Both the position numbers and the translations under genes were made by a program. A DNA stretch of 10,479 nt from Chloroflexota bacterium (GTDB taxonomy: Bacteria; Chloroflexota; Anaerolineae; Anaerolineales; Villigracilaceae). Positions within the stretch are counted from its first letter, which is position 1; every line of letters starts with the position of its first letter. Shown piece after piece: positions 5,216 to 10,479 of this stretch. The stretch spans positions 1 to 10,479 of the forward strand of contig JAKANW010000057.1 of the NCBI GenBank assembly GCA_021823555.1. The letters run 5' to 3'. Under the pieces are notes generated by a model that saw only the letters and a program-made list of their open reading frames with translations, was not told the origin of the DNA and ran no database searches.

Positions 5216-5974
5216 ATGAAAGACTTCCTCTATCTCCACATCCGTGACTTGCCCTATTTCCGTGGTTTCTTGCGCGCCATCGAGTCGCGCTATTACCAGG
5301 ATTTCGATATGCCGGCCCCGATCCTCGATGTAGGCTGCGGCGACGGCAACTTTGCCGCCCTGACCTTCGACCGCAAAATTGACGTGGGACTCGACCCGTG
5401 GCATGGCCCCATCCACGAGGCCAAACCGTACGGCAAATATCGCTTATTGGTGGAGGCAGATGGCGGCGCCTCGCCGTTCCCTGACAACTACTTTGCCAGC
5501 GCCTTTTCCAATTCAGTGCTGGAGCATATTCCCCACGCGCCTCAAGTGTTGAAAGAGACCGCCCGTGTGCTCAAACCGGGCGCTCCATTTTATTTCTGTG
5601 TGCCGAATACGCGCTACCTGAGCGAACTTTCGCTCTCGCGCATTTTGGGCCAAGGCTACACGGAGTGGTTCCGCAGGATGTCGCGCGTGGAACATGCTGT
5701 GGAGCCGGAGACCTGGCAGGGTTGGCTGGAAGCGGCGGGTTTTACCCTCGAACGCTGGTGGCGCTATTTTTCGCCCGCAGCGATGCGCGTGTTAGAATGG
5801 GGCCATTATCTTGGCTCTCCTACTTTGCTGCCGCATGCTTTATTCAACCGTTGGATCATTGCCCCCACGCGCTGGAATCTATTCTTTACCGAGCGAGCCT
5901 TGCGTAAGTTCGTGGAGCATCCCGAACACCCGCAAGGGACGTTTACATTTTATGTAGCGAGGAAGCGACCGTAG
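5216..5974 (+). CDS. Class I SAM-dependent methyltransferase (Methyltransf_11 type)
   Basis: A 252-residue Rossmann-fold methyltransferase. Motif I is ILDVGCGDGNFAAL (36-49), followed by an acidic strand end at VGLDP. The motif IV-like region is YFASAFSNSVLEHIPHAP and the post-motif LKETARVLKPGAPFYFCVPN. The C-terminal part is rich in W, F and Y, as in family members acting on lipid-linked or glycan substrates, but the substrate is not identifiable. The start is ATG 5216 (MKDFLYLHIRDLPYF). A GTG at 5165 in the same frame would place 17 residues inside the palindromic repeat and is rejected. No clear Shine-Dalgarno sequence precedes the ATG, the repeat being immediately upstream. The gene lies between the GT4 gene and a second methyltransferase, so it probably modifies a sugar or carrier lipid in the same pathway. 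Confidence 0.88.
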   Translation: MKDFLYLHIRDLPYFRGFLRAIESRYYQDFDMPAPILDVGCGDGNFAALTFDRKIDVGLDPWHGPIHEAKPYGKYRLLVEADGGASPFPDNYFASAFSNSVLEHIPHAPQVLKETARVLKPGAPFYFCVPNTRYLSELSLSRILGQGYTEWFRRMSRVEHAVEPETWQGWLEAAGFTLERWWRYFSPAAMRVLEWGHYLGSPTLLPHALFNRWIIAPTRWNLFFTERALRKFVEHPEHPQGTFTFYVARKRP

Positions 5975-5977
5975 CTG

Positions 5978-6035
5978 GTTGATCGTGGACTGCCAGGTCG
6001 CGTCCACTGTCTTCCATCCACTGTCCACCGTCAAC
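5978..6035. repeat. Imperfect inverted repeat in the spacer between the two methyltransferase genes
   Basis: Arms of 13 bp, 5978-5990 and 6023-6035, are inverted copies with 11 of 13 bases matching (GTTGATCGTGGAC against GTTGACGGTGGAC). Between them TCCACTGT occurs twice (6003-6010 and 6017-6024). The unit fills nearly the whole spacer and ends 2 nt before the next ATG. Confidence 0.5.
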
Positions 6036-6037
6036 TT

Positions 6038-6751
6038 ATGGCCTTCGACGAAAAATATTTTAGCACTCACACGTATGCGAACGTCTCGTTCGCAAAATAT
6101 AGCCAGTACTGGTGGTCGAATCGCTTCTATGCCATCCTGGCCCGCCGCCATGGAAAACGGGGGGGGCGTCTTCTGGAGATCGGCTCCGGGCTGGGGCACC
6201 TCGTGGGCCAACTCGAAGACACCTTCCAAACCAACGGTGTTGATTTGAATCATTGGGCGATCAAAGAGTCGAAATCCGTTGTGCAGAAAACGGATTTGCA
6301 GACTGCTTCCGCACAAGATCTGCCCTTTGCAGATGCGTCCTTTAACGTGGTGATCATCAAGCATATCGTTGAGCACCTGCCTGACCCGGCGCGAGCCATC
6401 CGCGAGATTGGCCGCGTCATGGCTCCGGGCGGGATCCTCATCCTGGCTACGCCGAACCTGTCGTCCCTGCTCAAGTCGTGGAAGGGCGAACGTTGGATCG
6501 GCTACCAGGACCCGACGCACATCTCGCTCAAGCCGCCGGAAGAATGGCTGGGCTTTATCCGTGAAGCAGGGTTCTCGCCCGTACGTGTCTTTGCCGATGG
6601 CTTTTGGGATGTGCCGTATCTTTCCGTGATCCCCAAACAAATCCAGAAATTATTCTTTGGTTCGCTGGGCGGCTTCCAAGCCATCAGCGGATTGGTCTTT
6701 CTCCCGCTGTGTTGGGGGGAAAGTATGATCGTGATTGCCCGGAAAAAATAA
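6038..6751 (+). CDS. Class I SAM-dependent methyltransferase
   Basis: A 237-residue methyltransferase with SAM motif I LLEIGSGLGHL (45-55), an acidic strand end at GVDLNHWAI, and the region PFADASFNVVIIKHIVEHL followed by EIGRVMAPGGILILATPN, the usual Methyltransf_11/23 order. The conserved H and E near KHIVEHL are typical of UbiE- and sugar-modifying enzymes. The C-terminal hydrophobic stretch (about 205-225, FFGSLGGFQAISGLVFLPL) may touch the membrane. It is not a simple copy of the preceding methyltransferase: the N-terminus and C-terminal lid differ, so it probably acts at another step or position. The start is ATG 6038, just beyond the inverted repeat, with no clear Shine-Dalgarno sequence. 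A run of eight G residues (6159-6166) encodes R-G-G and is a place where sequencing or slippage could shift the frame. The GT-C gene starts 14 nt after the stop. Confidence 0.88.
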   Translation: MAFDEKYFSTHTYANVSFAKYSQYWWSNRFYAILARRHGKRGGRLLEIGSGLGHLVGQLEDTFQTNGVDLNHWAIKESKSVVQKTDLQTASAQDLPFADASFNVVIIKHIVEHLPDPARAIREIGRVMAPGGILILATPNLSSLLKSWKGERWIGYQDPTHISLKPPEEWLGFIREAGFSPVRVFADGFWDVPYLSVIPKQIQKLFFGSLGGFQAISGLVFLPLCWGESMIVIARKK

Positions 6752-6765
6752 TTCGGTGAGAAGCA

Positions 6766-8961
6766 ATGAGCATTGATCCTCAAATCCCAGCCCCTGATCC
6801 AAAAGAAAATGAGCCGACGGTTCTCGACCTCTTCAAGTCGGTGACGAAAGACTGGCGATCGTTCCTGAACTTTATCCTCTCCGCGTTTAGCGCCGCGGGT
6901 CGCGCCGAAGTGGAAAGCGCGGCGCTGGAAGAAGCCCGCCGCGAGGTGGAAGAACCATCCGTGGAAGTGGAACCTGCCGCCGTTCCATCCGAGCTTCCGC
7001 CCGCCGCTCCTTTCCCCTGGCGCAGCTTGGGAGCGATGGTTCTGGCAATCTTTGGACAGACATTCCTTGAACCGTCCAGCCGCCGCGTGGAACTGGCGCT
7101 GGCTTTTTACCTGTTCGCCATGGCCTTGGTCATTTGGGCTTTTATAAAAGACGAATGGCAGCTTCCCACCCTGTTGGCTGATTTGCCGGGCGTGGATACC
7201 CTGTCTGTGCGCCCTGTCCAATTGGCGCTTTCGGTGGTCTTTGGTTTGATTGCCTTCTGGGACTTCACCGGGAATCTGTTTACCGTGACCAATGTCAGTT
7301 TGTGGGCGCTGGCCCTGATCTTTCTGGCCTGGGCCTTCTGGCAGGGACCTGGTTTGCGAGCTGCCCTCCAGCGTGTGCGCGCCTCCCTTGCCCGCGATCA
7401 TTGGCAGGTTCACATTTCGTACCTTGGTATCATTATATTGGTGATGGTTGCGGTCGTCTTGTTCTTCCGCGTCTATCGCATTGACGGCGTCCCATCCGAA
7501 CCGTTCAGCGACCACGCCGAGAAAATCCTGGACGTGTACGATGTCACGCAGGGCCAGACTCACATCTTCTTTCCGCGTAACACCGGGCGTGAAGCCATCC
7601 AGATGTATTGGACGGTTTTGATGTCCTGGGTCTTCGGCACCGGTTTATCCTTCCTGTCGCTCAAGATCGGCACGGTCCTGTTCGGCATCCTGACCCTACC
7701 TTACATTTACCTGCTTGGCAAGGAGCTTGGAAGTCCACGCGTGGGACTCCTGGCTATGTTTCTGTTTGGGATCGGGTACTGGCCGAACGTGATCGCCCGC
7801 ATCGGACTGCGCTTCCCGCTTTACCCGCTCTTCGTCGCGCCCACGCTTCTCTACCTGATCCGGGGCTTGCGGACGCGTACCCGCAACGATTTCATCCTCT
7901 CCGGCCTGTTCCTGGGACTCGGACTGCATGGCTACAGTCCCTTCCGCATCATGCCGTTCGTGGTGGTGGCCGCCTTCGTGATCTACCTCCTGCACTCGCA
8001 GTCGAAGGGCGGGCGCAAACAGGCGGTCTGGTGGCTGGGACTGGTGACGTTTACCTCTTTGTTTGTCTTCCTGCCCCTGATGCGTTACGCACTGGAAAAC
8101 CCGGAGATGTTTTCATATCGCGCTTTCTCACGCCTGGGGACTGCCGAGAATCCATTGTCAGGCCCGGCCTGGCAGGTATTCCTTTCCAATTTGTGGAACG
8201 GCTTGAAGATGTTCAACTGGGACGATGGGAACATCTGGGTCAACTCCGTGCCGCACCGTCCCGCGTTGGATATCGTGACCGGGGCTTTGTTCCTGTTGGG
8301 AGCGGTGTTGGTGATCGTTCGTTATGCCCGCCGCCGGGATTGGCGTGACCTGTTCCTGCTGGTATCCATCCCGCTGTTGCTGATGCCTTCGATCCTGTCA
8401 TTGGCTTTTCCTGATGAGAATCCGGCTCTCAACCGCGCCGGGGGCGGGGCAGTGCCGGCCATCCTGATCGCCGCGCTGGCGCTGGATGGTCTGATCACAG
8501 CTTTCGGGTCCGAAAGGAGGCGGTTGGTCTTTGCCTGGGGGCTGACGGGTGTGCTATTGGTCGCCTCCGCCGCGCAGAACTATGACATTGTCTTCCACCA
8601 GTTCGGTGCGCAGTACCGTGCGGGCGCGTGGAACACGTCCGAGATGGGCAAAGTGATCAGCAACTTCCGCATCACCTACGGCGAAACGGACACCGTCTGG
8701 ATCGTGCCGTTCCCGTATTGGGTGGATACGCGCCTGCCGGGGGTATGGGCCGGGATTCCCAACCGTGATTTCGCCCTATTCCGGGAAGACCTTCCGAAAT
8801 CACTGGACGCCCCTTATCCGAAGTTGTTTATGTTCCGGCCTGAAGATACCGAGACTCAGGCTGCTTTAAGGCAACTCTATCCAAATGGCACACTCAGCCG
8901 CTATACTTCGGCGGTTGATCCGAGCAAGGATTTTATGCTATTTTTTGTGGCCAGCAAATAA
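6766..8961 (+). CDS. GT39-type (GT-C) membrane glycosyltransferase
   Basis: A 731-residue polytopic membrane protein of the PMT/ArnT-like GT-C class, which takes a sugar from a polyprenyl-phosphate donor and transfers it on the outer face of the membrane. Residues 1 to about 85 are soluble and acidic, with an E-rich, possibly helical stretch (about 45-70), a P/A-rich linker, and no counterpart in the usual short N-terminus of this class. Helices begin near residue 88, and four to five precede the catalytic-loop segment around residue 240, where FSDHAEK (247-253) places D249 as the likely catalytic acid after the RIDGVP strand. Many helices follow, then a soluble C-terminal domain (about 615-731) containing WIVPFPYWVDTR. 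The start ATG has GGTGAG 5 nt upstream. The donor and acceptor are unknown. The adjacent GT39-like gene suggests paired sugar additions in one pathway. Confidence 0.85.
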   Translation: MSIDPQIPAPDPKENEPTVLDLFKSVTKDWRSFLNFILSAFSAAGRAEVESAALEEARREVEEPSVEVEPAAVPSELPPAAPFPWRSLGAMVLAIFGQTFLEPSSRRVELALAFYLFAMALVIWAFIKDEWQLPTLLADLPGVDTLSVRPVQLALSVVFGLIAFWDFTGNLFTVTNVSLWALALIFLAWAFWQGPGLRAALQRVRASLARDHWQVHISYLGIIILVMVAVVLFFRVYRIDGVPSEPFSDHAEKILDVYDVTQGQTHIFFPRNTGREAIQMYWTVLMSWVFGTGLSFLSLKIGTVLFGILTLPYIYLLGKELGSPRVGLLAMFLFGIGYWPNVIARIGLRFPLYPLFVAPTLLYLIRGLRTRTRNDFILSGLFLGLGLHGYSPFRIMPFVVVAAFVIYLLHSQSKGGRKQAVWWLGLVTFTSLFVFLPLMRYALENPEMFSYRAFSRLGTAENPLSGPAWQVFLSNLWNGLKMFNWDDGNIWVNSVPHRPALDIVTGALFLLGAVLVIVRYARRRDWRDLFLLVSIPLLLMPSILSLAFPDENPALNRAGGGAVPAILIAALALDGLITAFGSERRRLVFAWGLTGVLLVASAAQNYDIVFHQFGAQYRAGAWNTSEMGKVISNFRITYGETDTVWIVPFPYWVDTRLPGVWAGIPNRDFALFREDLPKSLDAPYPKLFMFRPEDTETQAALRQLYPNGTLSRYTSAVDPSKDFMLFFVASK

Positions 8962-8975
8962 CATTTCCAGCTTAA

Positions 8976-9004
8976 CGCAGGTCGGATTGCCAATCCGACC
9001 TGCG
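8976..9004. repeat. Perfect 29-bp palindrome (one central base)
   Basis: CGCAGGTCGGATTG (8976-8989) is followed by a single C and then its exact reverse complement (8991-9004). A transcript would give a 13-bp stem with a GCC loop. No T-run follows, so it is not a standard intrinsic terminator; the symmetry suggests a dispersed palindromic repeat or a processing/stability hairpin. It lies 14 nt after the GT-C stop and 28 nt before the next start. Confidence 0.8.
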
Positions 9005-9021
9005 CTCTCCGCAGTGATTGT

Positions 9022-9025
9022 GAGG
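9022..9025 (+). promoter_or_regulatory. Ribosome binding site that decides a TTG start
   Basis: GAGG lies 7 nt before TTG 9033. An in-frame stop (TGA 9027-9029) rules out any earlier start except TTG 9030, which is only 4 nt from GAGG. The spacing therefore favours TTG 9033. The nearby ATG at 9026 is in another frame that stops after 11 codons. Confidence 0.6.
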
Positions 9026-9032
9026 ATGATTG

Positions 9033-10479
9033 TTGAACGAAAAACGTCCCTGGATCTATGACTTGCTGCTGGTTGCCGTTTTGTTGGCGGCGGCCTATTT
9101 TCGCGTCGTTGGCCTGAATTGGGACGCGGACCAGCACCTGCACCCGGACGAGCGTTTCATGACAATGGTGGAAAGCGCTCTCCAGCCGGTACAATCCCTC
9201 AGCCAGTATCTCGACACGAAGACTTCAACGCTGAACCCAAATAATGTTGGCTTTGGCTTTTATGTGTATGGCACTCTGCCGTTGTTCATTGTCCGTTACC
9301 TGGCTGAATGGCTGAATCAGACAGGCTATGACCAGGTCGGCCTGGTGGGACGGCAGTTCTCGGCAGTCTCAGATCTGGGCGTAATCCTTTTGTTGTATTT
9401 GATCGCTGCGCGGCTGTATGGGCGAAAGGTTGGTTTGCTCGCGGCAGCTTTTTCGTCCCTGGCAGTGATGCAGATCCAGCAATCGCATTTCTTTACAGTA
9501 GATAATCCCGGCAACTTTTTCTCGTTCCTGGCCACTTTCTTTGCCGTCTTGATCGCGATGGATGACAGGCGCGAAACCGCGGATTCCGGTTCGGATATCG
9601 TGTCCGACCCTGACTTGCACGACACTTCTCTAGAATCGCGGCTGGGATTCTACGCTGCGCGATTTGTAAGAGACCCCATTTTCTGGCTCAGCATCGCCTT
9701 CGGTTTTACCTTTGGCATGGCGGTGGCATCCAAGCTCAATGCCGCGCCCATGGCGATCATGCTGCCAGGGGCTTTCCTTGTCCGATATATGCGGCAAAGG
9801 AATCGGGAGCAGGCACCCAAATCAGTCCCGGAAGTGATTCTGGTTTACCTGGTGGCGGGCGGACTGGCGGCCATCCTGGCTTTCCGTATTTTCCAGCCGT
9901 ATGCCTTCCTCGGCGTTGGCCTCAACCCAACCTGGCTCAATAATATCCGTGATTTGGAGGCGCAATCCAACGGTGACGCCGATGTCCCGTTTGCCCTTCA
10001 ATGGGCGCGGCGCTCGCACCTGTACTCATTCCAGAATATGACTATTTGGGGACTCGGCCTGCCGTTGGGCATTCTGGCCTGGGCCGGTTTCCTGTGGATG
10101 GCGTGGCGCACGATCAAGGGCGAATGGGAGCACGCCCTCTTGTGGGGCTGGACGGCGGTCTATTTCACCTGGCAGTCATTGGTTTTCAACCCGACCATGC
10201 GATATGAACTGCCCATCTATCCGCTGCTGGCGATGATGGCGGCCTGGCTGGTCTTTAACCCTCCAACCTTCAAGCGTTTTAACGTCAAACCATTTGCCTT
10301 TGTGGTTGGGTTGGTTGTTTTGATTGCGACCTTTGGCTGGGCCTATGCTTTTACCCGTATCTATACTGTGCCGCATACCCGCGTGGCGGCCACGCAGTGG
10401 ATCTATCAGAACATACCCGGACCGTTGAACTTGCAGATCAAGCAAGCCGATGGCTCGGTTTACCAACAACCTCTACCGG
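9033..10479 (+). CDS. GT39-like (GT-C) membrane glycosyltransferase, 3' end cut off
   Basis: An open frame of 482 codons continues past the right edge with no stop. The N-terminus is short (LNEKRPWIYDLLL, read with M for the TTG start), with the first helix at about 9-23. The first loop holds HLHPDERFM, with D39 and E40 as the acidic pair typical of PMT-like GT-C catalytic loops. More helices follow (for example VILLLYLIAARLYG, LVGLAAAFSSLA-type segments, and FWLSIAFGFTFGMAVASKL). A polar loop of about 40 residues near 175-210 is rich in D, S and R. The late motif FNPTMRYELPIYPLLAMMAAW resembles the R/Y-rich substrate-side loop of GT39 proteins. It follows the preceding GT-C gene in the same direction, separated by the 29-bp palindrome, and the two differ too much to be a recent duplication. 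The donor is presumably a polyprenyl-phosphate sugar; the acceptor is unknown. Confidence 0.85.
   Translation, partial: MNEKRPWIYDLLLVAVLLAAAYFRVVGLNWDADQHLHPDERFMTMVESALQPVQSLSQYLDTKTSTLNPNNVGFGFYVYGTLPLFIVRYLAEWLNQTGYDQVGLVGRQFSAVSDLGVILLLYLIAARLYGRKVGLLAAAFSSLAVMQIQQSHFFTVDNPGNFFSFLATFFAVLIAMDDRRETADSGSDIVSDPDLHDTSLESRLGFYAARFVRDPIFWLSIAFGFTFGMAVASKLNAAPMAIMLPGAFLVRYMRQRNREQAPKSVPEVILVYLVAGGLAAILAFRIFQPYAFLGVGLNPTWLNNIRDLEAQSNGDADVPFALQWARRSHLYSFQNMTIWGLGLPLGILAWAGFLWMAWRTIKGEWEHALLWGWTAVYFTWQSLVFNPTMRYELPIYPLLAMMAAWLVFNPPTFKRFNVKPFAFVVGLVVLIATFGWAYAFTRIYTVPHTRVAATQWIYQNIPGPLNLQIKQADGSVYQQPLP

Noticed and set aside
6502..7563. Long minus-strand frame of 353 codons opposite the second methyltransferase and first GT-C gene
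   Set aside because: Composition rich in Q, H, R and G with no motif or hydrophobic pattern, antisense to clear genes; a shadow frame.
7608..8348. Plus-strand frame of 246 codons inside the first GT-C gene
   Set aside because: It is an out-of-frame reading of the GT-C transmembrane region, rich in P, R and G, with no family resemblance.
1..10479. CRISPR array, tRNA or rRNA genes, transposase
   Set aside because: No regularly spaced direct repeats, no tRNA-like cloverleaf or rRNA sequence, and no transposase-like protein were seen on either strand.

Overview
The window looks like a stretch of moderately GC-rich chromosome, most plausibly from an Anaerolineae-type Chloroflexota. This is inferred from the style of the two large GT-C glycosyltransferases, the dispersed palindromic repeats and the general gene content; there is no rRNA or other decisive marker. 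The window falls into two unlike parts.

Positions 1 to about 1700 form an AT-richer accessory island read on the minus strand. It holds a two-gene module: a polymorphic-toxin-like protein (C2-like N-terminus, toxin-44-type C-terminus; 620-1561) and a small three-helix membrane protein that overlaps it by 4 nt and is the likely immunity partner (243-623). The pair is bounded by near-perfect 10-bp inverted ends (232-241 and 1599-1608) that resemble the outer halves of integron attC sites. Downstream lies a stem-loop-rich element with a probable minus-strand terminator, then the start of another minus-strand ORF running off the left edge. The layout is that of a gene-cassette array, although no integrase is visible here.

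From about 1846 onward, genes run on the plus strand with short spacers. First come housekeeping-type genes: a Nudix hydrolase, a DEDDh exonuclease fused to a WYL-like domain, and a TlyA-type rRNA 2'-O-methyltransferase whose gene carries an in-frame palindromic repeat insertion. Then follows a glycan or glycolipid block: a GT4 glycosyltransferase, two SAM-dependent methyltransferases, and two multi-membrane-spanning GT39/GT-C transferases. The second of these starts at TTG 9033 and is cut by the right edge.

The spacers between the glycan genes contain at least three different palindromic elements (5120-5205, 5978-6035, 8976-9004), as if this genome tolerates mobile palindromes wherever coding is not disturbed. 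The most notable items are the attC-like-bounded toxin/immunity cassette, the repeat built into tlyA, and the exonuclease-WYL fusion.
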